Shown: piece after piece, positions 12,501-24,029 of the stretch
How positions within the stretch are numbered: the first letter of the stretch is position 1
Layout: each line of letters starts with the position of its first letter
NCBI GenBank assembly: GCA_028023455.1
Contig: JAQFVV010000072.1
Span: 3,492,501 to 3,556,500 of the forward strand
Length of the DNA: 64,000 nucleotides
Source: Epiperipatus broadwayi
Taxonomy: Eukaryota; Onychophora; Udeonychophora; Euonychophora; Peripatidae
Direction of reading: 5' to 3'
Translations under genes and position numbers: made by a program
The notes under the pieces: generated by a model
The model's database searches: none
Seen by the model: the letters and a program-made list of their open reading frames with translations, nothing else
What the model was told of the DNA's origin: nothing

Positions 12501-15000
12501 CGAGAGCACTAAAATTGACTAAAATAAAAAAATTTTAAATTACTATCACATCGATCACTAACTGAATCAACCATGCAACAGTATTTATACCCTACAAAAT
12601 ACCTCATCCTATTGGTGGATTTTTACTTTTCATTCGATACTTAATTTGCATATTGTTACAGTCTTACACAATTAAATTTTAAAAATAAAATATGACTCAT
12701 TATAATTTTAACAATATTATTTAAGACATAAATTTTAAATCTTTATTAAAAATAATTAAACATTTAAAATGACTTTTTTAAAACCAATATTTAATAAATT
12801 TATCCCACCTTTTATATTTAATTTATCTATTTTATTTTAAAACAAAATATTTAATTTTTATTAGTTGTACTCATCTTATAATACTATTTAAAACATGTTA
12901 TAATGATAGCTAACTTAAATATTTTCCCTTATGATAGGCAAATAAATATATTCAATTCTATAGTGTAATTTTTAAAATATTTTGAACTTTGTCAATACAA
13001 ATACTAGCAAGCATGTGTTCATAACTATATTATACAGGTCATATGGCTGATAGATAGGTGAGACAGATTGTAACCAAATTTCTGTCTGAAAACAAATGAT
13101 AAATTGCAACATTTATTATATTAAATAAATAATACAATAATATAAAATTTGGAATAATAATTTGGAAAATATAGAATTAAATATAACTTTTCCTACCATA
13201 AAGATTACTTTTTAAAATATATAATATTAATTATAATTATTAAATATAATTTATAATTTTAAATATAGCATTTATTTAATTATAAGTTTTAACTATTAAA
13301 ATTTCAACTTTTTAAACATATTTTAAACATTTATAGCTGCGTTATTTATTATGGCCAACTTTTCCAACCATATATAATTAGTATTTTTAGCTTTGTTTAA
13401 CTGTTTTAAGGTTATTCATTATAATTTTATGCATTACATATTTTAATTTAGCTTTAAATCGAACCTTTAAAATATTATCAATACAATATAACTATTACAC
13501 AAAGAGAACATATTCTAAATTTAAAATTTTTAGTAATTTGCTGTGATGAGTTGATTCTGACCTATAGAAAAGGGCACAATATATATATACTTACTTATAA
13601 AGAATAACTAAAATAGTAACTATATGGTTAGCAGTACTACAATTTTGATTAGAGGAATAACAATTTTTGGCTTGGCTGTTTGTAAAAAGTTTGAGCACTG
13701 AAAGAAGACATCCATGGTACTTGAGTCCCAGAATCCACCATACTATCACTGCAGTAAATGCAGGATATAAATGTCTTGAAATGATGTCACAATGCCCAAT
13801 TATTTAATTGAAAATAAATTTGCAAAGATTAAATCCAGTAAGGACATCTTGTAATGAATAATTTTGACTAATGTTATAATTTACAAAATCAACACTGTTA
13901 GATAATAATTTAAATTTATCAATGATTTCATTTTTAGATCGAACACCATTATACAATAATGTTCACGTACACTACAGAAATATTTTGTACGCATACAAAA
14001 AGTAAAAAAAAAAACCCCACCTGAAGTATGTATATTTCTGAAATAAGATAATAAAGTTAAGTAGTATATACAAACAAAAAGCCTATTTGCATTGGACAAT
14101 AACTTGTGATAATTTCCTTCTCAATTAACTTGAACACAGATGTACCAAGGGCTTACATATTGGATTATCAACATGTACATGAAAAATTCACGTGTTTCAT
14201 GCTTTTACTTCAATGGCTGAGTGAATGTTATTAATAAAAAAGTGCAGAAATATTTGGCAGATAAATAGTTGCAGTATAATGGAACTTGAGATAAAGAATA
14301 TGCTGATAAAAATTAAATATTTTAGTGTAACTTATTCATCTTTTTTCTATCCGGGATTAATAGAAATAAGTCCCTATCTTGTGAGAATGTGAAGTTATGA
14401 CAAAATATGATACTGTCAACAAATGCATGAAATACTTGTGTTTAATGTCTTATCTGAAATGATGAATATTGTTTATAAAATATACGTATAGTGTAAGTGA
14501 TCTGGAATTTTTACAATGATCGATAGTTTATATGGAAGTTACTAAAAATCTCCAGCAAGTTATATGTAAAACGAACAACTACATCAATAAATGAAGAAGG
14601 AACCCACCTGTATTTTAACTTGGATTGTGTATAAGCATTATATTAATATATAAAATTTGTGTTCTGCATTGTAACAAATCAACAAAGCAAAAGCTTATAT
14701 ACAATCCAAGCTAAAGTACTGATGAAGTCATTCTAAACTCTTTCCTTTATTGATGAAGTTGTATTAGTTTTCATATAGCTCGCTAGGGGATTTCAGTAAT
14801 TTCTGCATAAATTTCATCTACATTTGAGTTATCACAATTAATGGTTGATAGTTGTAATATAATGATTAAAATAAGAAATGAACTGATACAAATTTTTTAA
14901 AAAACCAACCAAACAAAGAAAATGTACACTTTTTTATTTAAATCGTTACTTTCTTTTATTAATGTTGTTAAAACAGTAATACATTACTGATTTATTATAT
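7060..15000. other. Long A+T-rich stretch without a gene
   Basis: No frame here has recognisable protein motifs. Identifiable items are the short G2 end at 8233-8251, an (AAAT)n microsatellite at about 8571-8595, an (AAT)n array at 9489-9556 and a T-run/A-run palindrome at about 11366-11391. The frames at 11394-11576 and 13881-14099 resemble no family I know. Confidence 0.55.
9489..9556. repeat. (AAT)n microsatellite
   Basis: About 22 uninterrupted AAT triplets, the longest perfect simple repeat in the window. It is likely to vary in length between individuals. A shorter array of the same triplet lies at about 29981-30017. Confidence 0.95.
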
Positions 15001-15039
15001 GTTTGATTATTCCAGCAAGATGTGTGCATTGCTTATTTT

Positions 15040-15215
15040 TCTATTGCCTGGTCTTGGCAAAATATTTCCAATGTTGAGTTTTAAATAGAGGGATTTAAAC
15101 TCATGATTTTTCAATCTATTCAACCTCCGCTCTATCTCAAGCAACCAATACACATGACCACACACATATGAAAAATATATATAGTCCCCAATATATGTAT
15201 TTCGTGCTGAACCAT
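15040..15215 (-). repeat. R1 repeat truncated in the ribozyme
   Basis: Antisense R1 from the tRNA-like part (GGGATTTAAACTCATG) to the hammerhead 3' half. On the minus strand GGTTCAGCACGAAATACA and the following stem III and stem I strand are intact. The similarity stops within the stem II/CTGATGA segment near 15213, so the 5' half of the ribozyme is lost. Confidence 0.65.
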
Positions 15216-15379
15216 CAGTTTTGTTAATTAAAAATAAAGATTTTAGGATTATATGAAATATTTTCATTTAAAATAAGAGCAATATATTTTACACCAAGTC
15301 ACAAACAGTGACATGAAGGTTCAGATTTTTCTGATAGGACAATATATAACTTTGAGGACCTATTAAATGACTGAATGTT

Positions 15380-15910
15380 TTGAGTAAATTATCATTGGTT
15401 AAAAACTCATCCTATAGGGATTATTCTACTTTCAAGATGAAGAATACAGGCTACATTGTGGAAACATAATGGATGAAATTAATTGTAGAAGAATACTTGA
15501 TGGAGTGCTTTTAGTAGAAATGCTTAATATTAAAAGGAAAATGTTCAAATGCTTGAAAAGGAATTTTTTTTTTAAAAAAAAATAACGTGTTATACTTAAC
15601 AGGGAGAGGAATACAGAGACTTTAAGACACTTAAAGTAGTGAGTCACAAATTGAGATGAAATATTTAGAAGAGAGAGCAAACAGATACCACTGATATTAG
15701 TGAAACAGTTAAATGACTAAAATGGAATGGCACAAGATATACTGCTAGAAGAGATGCATAACTGAAGTCTTAAACTGAATCCTAAGAGATTGTAAACGAC
15801 CTAGAAAGATACCTCGTGAAATGGATAGATTAAACAAGGAAGTTTACAGGTGTAATGTGAAAAGGCTATGGATAAAAAAAAAACTGAAACTGGGAGAGAT
15901 CATCAACTCA
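15380..15910 (+). pseudogene. LINE reverse transcriptase C-terminal relic
   Basis: Conceptual translation in shifting frames follows the C-terminal end of a non-LTR retrotransposon RT: a degraded RERNR-like patch, then KMEWHKIYC in place of the usual K(W)xWAGHxAR, then DCKRP and REMDR. The same order occurs in the better-preserved copy at 30430-31030. Many stops and frameshifts make it non-coding. A T11/A9 homopolymer palindrome at about 15566-15583 breaks the alignment between the copies and looks inserted. Confidence 0.6.
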
Positions 15911-16821
15911 CAGTGATCGATAATAGTTAAAAATAATGCCCACACATTTAATTATCTCTGTGAGTTCTAGACATACTTTTTTAAAACGTTTATCTAAAAA
16001 TCAATTTTATTGGCGTTTTATATGATACAGTTCATATAAAAAGAGATGAGTTGAGTTTTATGTAATTAAAAATTAATCAACACATAGTATCTTTTTTTTT
16101 CTTTTTTATATTCGTATCATCTCTGAGTTAAACGATTCCTATCATTTAAGAAATACATAAAATACAATCACCATTATCACCGAAATTCTAGAGCTTGCTT
16201 GATGAAAGAACGAAAAAGGATAATCTCAAATTTACTTTAAACTGATATAAGCTCAGATTTATTTTTCAAAAAAGTAATTAAACTTAGAGATTTGTTTTCT
16301 TAATAATTAAATTAGATAGCCTTCTACTGATAACTTTTTGAATGTTTATATTTATGAAAATAAATTAACACTTCTCTCAAGAGGCATTAGGTTTTCGGAG
16401 ATTAAAAAATACTACAGTTTTTTTTGCTTTCAAATTAAAAAAAAAAGGAGCAAAAAGACACAAAGAATGCACATACAATTATAAACATCTTTTTTTTTTT
16501 TTTTAAAAAAAAAGCCACGTGTTTGGTATGGCCAAAAATTATAATTGATAGCAATTCAGAATTGATGTTTTAAAATTTCATCGAAGTATAGCGATTAAAA
16601 CTTAACCACGTTTCACCTGTAAAAACGTTTATTAAAACAGGTCTGAAATGAACTGTTTTTTTATTTTTTTGTTGTAATTTAAATATTCAATTCAACTAAT
16701 AATATCAGAGAATATGCTAATTAAAATGAATGTAAAAACATTAGCTTCACATTTGATAAAATCGGAAGATATACCATTATATTGAATTTTACCCTATACC
16801 GACAGAATCAATTAAAATATC

Positions 16822-16965
16822 ATCACCATTTTTCAACCATTATCAGTCTACTATTGGTCGAAGGTCTTTCCAAGTAGCCATTTCACATTTAGTCTCTCTC
16901 AAGCTCACAATTTCTTGAAAACGAGCCAAACCAATCATTATCTTAGTTATATATATCTTTTGATC
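16822..16965 (-). mobile_element. LINE 3' end fragment
   Basis: ATCATCACC, CAACCATTATCAGTCTAC and GGTCGAAGGTCTTTCCAAG parallel the LINE 3' end at 2725-2935. No coding sequence is retained. Confidence 0.5.
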
Positions 16966-17399
16966 CCCCCCTTTTTTATTGCTAGGATAAATATCTCTAT
17001 ATTTTATTCTGTGGTTTAAAGTTTCTATATTATTCTTTTGTCAGGTAAAAGTGTACTAAGCTAAGTTTAGAATGTTATGTAAGAATGGGTAAAACACATT
17101 GACTAAAAAGCTTGGCAACCATGGTTTTTTTTAATTTTAAATTATACATTTTTAGGGGCATGCAAGTATTTCTCTTTTTTTTTTCTCAATATTATTTTAC
17201 TGAATGTGTTACTTGTTAAATTAAAAAAAATATTAATAAGTCGATTACAAATTCCTGAATTTTAATACAAATTTGTTATTTGCTAGTATTTAATATGGCT
17301 GAATAGAAGCTGTCATATTTAATATTTAACTTTTTTGTTATTATTATAAAAATAAAAAAAATTACACAAAAGTATGACAATTAATTGTAATTAAAATAT

Positions 17400-17720
17400 T
17401 TGAAAACCAGGCACTCTTCACAAACCTGGAGTTTGTAAATATAAGGGATTTGAACTCAGACTTTCAAGCACCCACCAACTATCCACACTATCTCATACAG
17501 CTGATACACATGACCACAAACATGTAGAAAAGATAAATAATCACCAATATATGTATTTCATGCTAAACCAGCATTCATCAGTTGGTCCAGATTATCATCT
17601 CCCACACAAATATATAATCAGTGCTCAGTTTATATTAAGATAGCAAACCCTCACACTTTAATGGACAGGCTTCAATCTACTCCAATATTTAAGCCATCCA
17701 TATCATTGAAACTATGATGA
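17400..17720 (-). repeat. R1 repeat with intact hammerhead core
   Basis: An antisense R1 copy containing all recognised parts. On the minus strand these are a 5' region (TTGAAGCCTGTCCATTAAAG), TATATTT(G)TGTGGGAG, the ribozyme (17537-17595) and a tRNA-like end with GAGTTCAAATCCC. It is the best complete single copy in the window and a good reference for the family. Confidence 0.75.
17537..17595 (-). ncRNA. Type-I hammerhead ribozyme (predicted)
   Basis: On the minus strand: outer stem I ATAAT (591-595 of the 17-kb block), internal-loop bases, inner stem I CCAA, core CTGATGA (17575-17581), stem II ATGCT/AGCAT closing a five-base loop, then GAAA (17556-17559). A very short A/T stem III follows, then TTGG pairing with CCAA, and ATTAT (17537-17541) pairing with ATAAT. 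This is the hammerhead order: stem I, CUGANGA, stem II, GAAA, stem III, UH, stem I. Relative to other R1 copies both stem II and outer stem I carry compensating changes. The short stem III is like that of hammerheads known from animal retroelements. Cleavage activity is inferred. Confidence 0.72.
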
Positions 17721-17887
17721 TGGGATTTTGGCTTTCCATTAGTCTGCATTCAGAACAGATTATATTTTCCTACTTAAGGAAGTTTATTTAAACTTCTTAT
17801 CAATAATTTCAATTTCTGTGGTCAAGTTACAATCTTTAATATCTATACAAATATATAGGATCATAAATAAAAGTAGGATTCCATGTT

Positions 17888-17975
17888 TATTGTTAAAAAA
17901 GGAGGTTGTCTTGACAACAGTTTAAAATTGTTGATTTTATTGATATTGGAATTGTCTAAGTGTTGACTGGCTGGT
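17888..17975 (-). repeat. Dispersed repeat G2, copy 2
   Basis: GAGGTTGTCTTGACAACAG, a middle part and TTGTCTAAGTGTTGACT are the reverse complement of the G2 block inside the R1 copy at 6612-6700. The end is a near-perfect palindrome, TTGTCTTGACAA. Class unknown. Confidence 0.6.
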
Positions 17976-18099
17976 TTTAATAATATATATAAAATACAAT
18001 AGTCAAAGGTATAATTTTACTGTACTGCAATCTTTGCTGAATCATATAATTAACAGTTTTACAAACATTATAGATGTTCTTAATAATTTCTCCATACCA

Positions 18100-18215
18100 C
18101 CACACTTTTTTGATACACATGAATAAAGATACTGTAAAATACAAATGATTCCCAATCTGCATTTTGTGCTGAACCTGGACTCATAAGTTAGCCCAGTTCA
18201 CTATCTCTCACATAT
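18100..18215 (-). repeat. Divergent R1 fragment
   Basis: On the minus strand CTTATGA, a stem II region with GGTTCAGCAC, then AAAATGCAGATTGGGAATCATT match the R1 ribozyme region. Both the core (CTTATGA) and GAAA (AAAA) are mutated, so this is a dead copy. Confidence 0.55.
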
Positions 18216-18229
18216 ATCTTTATTATAAA

Positions 18230-18570
18230 TTCAGTATTTGTCAGTTGTAAATTATTTTGATTTACAAATGCCAAACTTACTTCACCTACAACTTTGACAA
18301 GCCACTGTACATAAATATAACGAGTATCACTAACTGTTTATTAAACTAGAGATTATCTTTAGAAGACATAAACTTTAAACCCCCATGTGTGTGTTTAATT
18401 AAAAATAAGATATATTAATCTTTAAATGAGGTTTAAAAAGTTTATATCTGTGCTAGAGATAATCTATAGTTTAATAAATGATTAGGGATAATCATTGTTG
18501 TATTTATCTAGAATGGATCCTGTCAACGTTGTGAGTGGGGTAAATTTGAACCTTGTAAATCAAAATGTAA
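18230..18570. repeat. G1 repeats as an inverted pair
   Basis: The left copy (18230-18385, plus) runs from TTTTGATTTACAAATGCC to AAACTTTAAACCCCC. The right copy (about 18418-18570, minus) mirrors it, ending in ACCTTGTAAATCAAAATG. The spacer holds a GTGTGTGTTT tract. The pair could fold into a long hairpin. Confidence 0.65.
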
Positions 18571-18729
18571 TAATTATAAAAAAAATCCATCTCCACTGTT
18601 TAAACATTTCATATTTCACTCATTTTCTACAACTAAAATTGTAAATAATGAGGCACCCTGTATGCCATTAAATTAGTGCTTGAATTTTTCAAAAATAAAT
18701 GATGATGATGATAATAATAATGATGATGA

Positions 18730-18850
18730 TTTAATGGTCTATTGCTTAGGAGTTCATAAGAAATTGGAGCAGTGACCTTGAGTTCCAATGGATGTTAATC
18801 GCCAGTCTGCCTTTCTACAGCTGCATCCAAATCACCCAGAACAGGCAAGT
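18730..18850 (-). repeat. SINE-like repeat S2, antisense
   Basis: ATTGCTTAGGAGTTCATAAG is the reverse complement of the S2 3' end (CTTATGAACTCCTGAG) seen at 54255-54395 and 46640-46815. A run of GAT/AAT triplets lies directly before it, which fits the tail of a retroposed copy. Confidence 0.6.
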
Positions 18851-19544
18851 AATTTATACATAGAAACAAAAATCATAACATACAGTATGAATATTATTAA
18901 CAATACTTATATATCAATAAAAAATACATTTATATAAAAAAATATTTATTATATATATAAAATATATGAACTAAATACTTTGGTTATCATACATTTAGAA
19001 ATGAAAACAGGAAAACTTTCGGCATTATAAAATGACAGGATACAGTGAAAGTAATAAAATGTTCACAATAAGCTTAAGATAACTATGATTAATTCCTTTG
19101 ACTAAAAGCTCAACTCTCTGAAAAAGCTACATTATGTTACTCTATAAAGACAGCCATTTTGAAATCCATTTTGACCATTAGACTTAATGGCTGCCACTTT
19201 TAGCAGGTTAAATGAAGCTTTACAGACATTTAATGAGATTTTTAATACATTTTATAGGAAGTTAATCTTATTTTATATCAACCAATCACGAATTATATTT
19301 TGTTGTGAAATTCGCAATACTCATTTTCGAATAAAATTATGGAAATATAAATAAATATTTTTTTTACCCCCTCCTTCCTTCAAGTATACTGATTGGCTTC
19401 ATTTTTATTTCAAGTTGTAAAAAATTATTTGTTTTTGAAATAAAAATAAATATCAATATTTCATTTAAAATATATATATATCAGATTGTTATGCATGAAT
19501 AAGCCTCACAAAATTTATAATAAACGATAGAAAAACAACACTTT

Positions 19545-20130
19545 CACCCACCCCCCCCCCCCCCCCCCCCCCTCTCCCAACACCCCACACACATATAAAA
19601 AAAAAAAAAAAAATAAATAAATATAAATTTTTAAATCAAAAACCAAAAATTCATTCATCTTACAATCCCCCCCCCTCCACCCTTACAATCCCCATACAAA
19701 AAAAAAAAAAAAAAAAATTAATCCTATTTTATTAAATATTATGCACCCACCCCACCCCCCCCCCCCCCCCCCCCCCCCACCCCCCAAACAAAAAATAAAA
19801 GAAAAAAAGGCCCACCCCCACCCCGGAGGCAAAGATCACCCCCCCCCCCCCCCTAGCCCACCCACCCCCCCACCCCCACAAGAAAAAACCCAAAAAAACC
19901 ATATAAAAAGGAGAGAGGAAAACCCCAATATTAAAAAAGAAAAAAAAAAGAAATAAATAAAATATATTTTTATTTTTTAAAAAAAAGGGGGGGAGAAGAG
20001 AATTCCCCAACACCCCCCACCCCCCCCCCAACTCCCCAAAACCAAAAACCAATAGAACACACATATGGGGAAAAAAAAAAAAAACCAGCAAAAAAAAAAA
20101 AAAAAAAAAAAGAGAGAGAGCGAGAGAAAA
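19545..20130. repeat. A/C homopolymer low-complexity block
   Basis: Long runs of C and of A alternate on the plus strand with little T or G. Frames across it, such as 19732-20199 minus and 19741-19956 plus, translate to poly-F/G or poly-P/K and are not genes. The pattern is unlike the other microsatellites here and resembles low-quality consensus or a collapsed satellite. Confidence 0.8.
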
Positions 20131-20408
20131 GATAAACAATAATAAAAAAAAGTATTGAAAAATGTTGGCATTAAGTAAAGATGTCAAAAAAAAGTTCAAA
20201 CCTTTTTAAACATATAATTAATTTAAACGTACTTGTCTGAAAATTTATGATAACAGCATTTTAATTGTGCTTACATGATGAACTATTTCTATAATATAGT
20301 TGAAATTATCAAATGTTTTTTTTTTTAGATATATTCAACTTTTATTTATATTTTTGCAAATATTTTAACTGTTAGTAATAACACACAAGATAGTAGTAGA
20401 ATACAAGT

Positions 20409-20600
20409 TTCAAAAGATATTTTTCTCCGGTTTTCTTCAGATATTTCTGGCCTAACCAGTAATAGTGATTGAATTAGTGACTTTTAGATTCGTGGTTAAG
20501 TGGATTCGCTAACCAACTAGGCCATTCGGCCCAAAACAACAGTTAGTAGGTAACTATATAAAATTTCTACCAACTGCTGCTTTCGGCAAGTGCCACTTTA
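20409..20600 (-). repeat. R3 tRNA-derived SINE-like repeat
   Basis: On the minus strand a tRNA-like head (GGCCTAGTTGGTTAGCG) is followed by ACTGGTTAGGCCAG, ATCTGAAGAAAACCGGAG and TTTTGAAAC. The same order occurs at 28048-28240 and 30082-30292. The head resembles a polymerase III promoter. The CTGAAGA-hairpin-GAAA module at the tail is discussed in the findings. Confidence 0.6.
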
Positions 20601-21124
20601 AATACTATAATTCACAAATCTGAAGTTTATTTATATGCTAGCAATATCTATCACTGGCTGGGACAACGGCACCTACCTAGTCACAACGTTGCATTATATA
20701 CTAATCCGTGTGTTTATATAACTGTTAAAAATATTTATGGAAAAGCATAAAGTTTGAATTTTTCTAAAAAAAAAAAACAATTAACAATTTCGACTAGATG
20801 GTGGAAATATTCCAACATACAACTATATATAATTAAAAGAGTTTAAAAATATATATTGCTCGTCAAACAATTGATATTGAATTGATAAAATACCAAAATA
20901 ATTCAAGATTACTTTCACAACAAATATACAAAATTATCAAACTTTTTTTTTTAAAGAAAGCTTCTATTTTTATTTAATATTTCAACTACTAATTTTGATT
21001 TACTTCTTTCACTGCTTGTATTTCCATGTATTTATAAATATAAATGAGGAAATCATATCCATAAAAACAGAGATAATCTCCAACAAAAGAACTATTATAG
21101 GTGAATGTAAAAACAGTAAACTGT

Positions 21125-21350
21125 ACTTACATATTAGATCTGCTATGCCTTTTCACATTTCGTATCAATCCGCTGATCATTTTTTATTATTGTGATCTGA
21201 CCAAATAATATGTACATTTGGATCTTGTACAAACTTAAAATGATAAATATGTCAAAATGGACCATATGTACATAGTTTTGCAATATTTACAAAGTTATTG
21301 GCAGTCTCTGATCATGTATGTGAAAAGGCATAGCAGTTCTAATATGTGAC
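21125..21350. repeat. Short inverted repeat with 160-bp spacer
   Basis: ATATTAGATCTGCTATGCC with its extension TTTTCACAT (21125-21158) is mirrored at 21318-21350, about 34 bases per arm with few mismatches. The spacer has no recognised content. It may be a small foldback element. Confidence 0.6.
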
Positions 21351-21789
21351 AGTAATTGCACCAGATTAAATCTGACAATAATAAAAATATTAATTTCTAA
21401 TAATAATAAAAGTATGAATTTCACACAAAAGTAAATCTGAAAAAGTTTTATGCAATTCCCAAATGTTACTTTAAATATGGACAAAACAATCACTAAATTA
21501 CAAAATGCTTAAAATATACTCTTATGGTACTTACCGTATAATATATAATAGGAATTGTTACATTGAAACAATCAATTTGTCTGTTATCTACTTTATTTTA
21601 AGTGGATAAAATTTTGTTTCAAAATGGAGACTAAAAATAATTTTTTTTTCCCAAAATGGAAATTTACTTAACACATGATTGTGCAATATATTTGCACACG
21701 ATCTTCACCAGAAATCTTAATAAGTAGTTAAATGTAGTTTTTTCAAAAAACAACAACAAAAAAAAATAAATTATTACACTTTTATTATT

Positions 21790-22240
21790 TCTTCAATGTA
21801 ATGGACTAATTTTTTTGCTGTCGTCCAGCATGATTCACATGAAAATGGTCAGTAACTGGCAGCTCGTAATTCAGCACTTTTATAGGCTTTCTAACAGTTT
21901 GAATAAATTATTGATTCCTCTTCCAAATTTTGTTTGATGGCTTCCATCAGACTTGCCACTGTTCTACCATGAATTCTCATGATGAAACACTCAGTCTCCC
22001 TGCACAACCATCAAACATCTACTGTTCCAGAAGAATTTTTTTTTTCTTTTTGTGCAAAAGGCTGTCATCAATTTCAATGATTTTGTTAGGGCCTCCCATT
22101 TTATGTTTTTTTCTCTGTTTTCCCACATTCTATGAATGTTAATTTGCAAGCCAAGCTGTAAATAAATTTGATCACCATCACAAATGAAATTCTGGAACCC
22201 TCCAACCATGTTCCCTTACGAAGGCTTATTTTATTCTTAC
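21790..22240 (-). pseudogene. Merlin (IS1016-like) transposase relic
   Basis: The minus strand encodes, with frameshifts, MGGPNKIIEIDDSLLHKKK, then ETECFIMRIHGRTVASL, then EAIKQNLEEESIIYSNC and KAYKSAEL. This is the catalytic core order of the ISXO2-like/Merlin DDE transposase family: GGPxxxxEIDES, then YSDxWxAY. The second catalytic aspartate is Asn in YSNC and a stop follows it, so it is inactive. It is a separate, more decayed copy than the element at 52723-54150. I found no terminal repeats around it. Confidence 0.75.
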
Positions 22241-23302
22241 ATCCTCAAATGTTACAGCACCACTGCTTGTCTGAAGTGTGGATGTACTCGACCACATAGA
22301 TCTCAGTAGTGAGTAAACTCCAAATGTTCCATCATTTTGCATTGTTTTTTTTAAAGTATAGTATTAATCAGAAAATTGGAAAAAAATAAATCAGCACTGA
22401 AGTATAGTATTTTGGCTTGATGATTTTCAGCTTGGAAACATTCATCAGTTTACATATTTCATACAGCTTTTTACTCTAAAAGATGAATGATAAACAGCCA
22501 CATGGATTCTAACATGCTATAATAGCTGCATTTACCAAGTGATAGTATATTTTATCAAATCCGTTATAGTGATACAATTACTTCAGTTAAATTAATTGCT
22601 TACAAAGCTGTTAATCAAACTGGAAATGAAACAGGAAGCCCTCTATCAATGCAACATAAAAGTACTTGAAAAGCTATTTAAAAATATTCAGCATTAATCT
22701 GAAAATACAACAGCTCTATATTTTTCAACTTTATATGTGATGACATTGATTATATAACTGTAAAAAAAAAATCTTCATTTTACTGAGTTCAGGAAGCAAA
22801 CAAACAACAATAGACGGACTTCCTAAAAACGGTATTCTATGATGAACGAGTCTTCCAAGGAGAGACTGGTCTCAAGTTATAAAGATTATTTCAAAGATAC
22901 TGAAGTGTTTCAAAAAATCTCTTTGGTGCAGAAGAAATTGGCATGGCCAGATGCCAAACAAACAGATTAAAGAATCACTATGTGATGTGTACTTTCAGTT
23001 TGGCTCATTTAAACACAGCACAACTCACTTCTAAACAATTTATTTGGCTTATCTTTCACTTATTTTTCTTTTCAAGTAAAAATGACTATACTCATTAATG
23101 AATGGCTGCCGATGAAAAAAATAATATAATGCAGTGACAGAACTTGAGAATCTTGGATCTCAGCCCATTTCACTCACTTCCGCCCAATTCCTCTATTTCT
23201 GACACTTGAATTTCATATGCACTTAACAGCAATAATCAATATTATTATTGTTCAATATGTCACACACATATGACCAATAAACATAAATATAAAATCTGCA
23301 TC

Positions 23303-23936
23303 TGACCAAGCCTAATTCCCAAATTAGCCAATGAATAACAAATAATGTTTATACAGTTAAGGTAAACTATTATTCACTTTACCTTCACTAATGTCTATAA
23401 TCTTTATAACACAACCCTCGAAGAACCTCTTGAGGTGTTCAAAATAATAAGACTGAGACTGTCTGCTAAAAGTACTAGTCAGCTTAGTGATCTACGGGAG
23501 ATCCTGGGAATGAAAGTCCACTGATGGTGATTTTTACTGCCCTACAACACAAGGACACAGTAACAAAAGCAGCAACGGAGGAAAAAACCACATAATCTCT
23601 TTCTCTGGTTTTTTATATCTATCTCTTCTTTTGTTTTTTTAAAAATCTTTTCTGGAGTAATTTGACTTTTGCTTTAATCAGTTTGCTTAATTAATTTACT
23701 TATGATTCAAAGTTTGTTAAAGTAATGGGATTCATCTCAGATTTTAATTACACATACAATTAATTAGTCTTAGGAATTCATTTCCATATAAGGTAATTTA
23801 TAAGTCTATTAAATTAATTAATATATATGAGTCTAATTAAAAGCTTTATTTTTTAAACTTCGTTTAATTAAACATTTCTTTTCAATGATTTATTTAGCAG
23901 CATTCTTAAGTTTAAAATATTATTTAATATTTTGCA
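23303..23936 (-). repeat. 3' LTR of the Ty3-type element
   Basis: Direct repeat of 25926-26541. Matching landmarks are GAATAACAAATAATGTTTAT, TCTTTATAACACAA, TTTATATC(T/G)ATCTCTTC, TAGTCTTAGGAATTCATTT and GCAGCATTCTTAAG. The start is placed by alignment; the end is set by TGCA on the minus strand. Confidence 0.85.
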
Positions 23937-24029
23937 CTCCTCTTACTCCAGAAAATTATTTAAGCTTACATATAGTCAGTGAATCTGGCCAGTCTTCATA
24001 TCTGACATATGGGTCTGTGTGATTTAGTT

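Noticed and set aside
14720-14760. Another CTGATGA followed by an AAAC-like string
   Set aside because: No stem II hairpin or stem I pairing surrounds it and it lies outside the repeat families, so it is a chance match to the hammerhead core.
19732-20199. A 155-codon minus-strand frame, the longest uninterrupted frame in the window
   Set aside because: It translates homopolymer runs into poly-F and poly-G. The composition reflects the low-complexity block and shows no domain.
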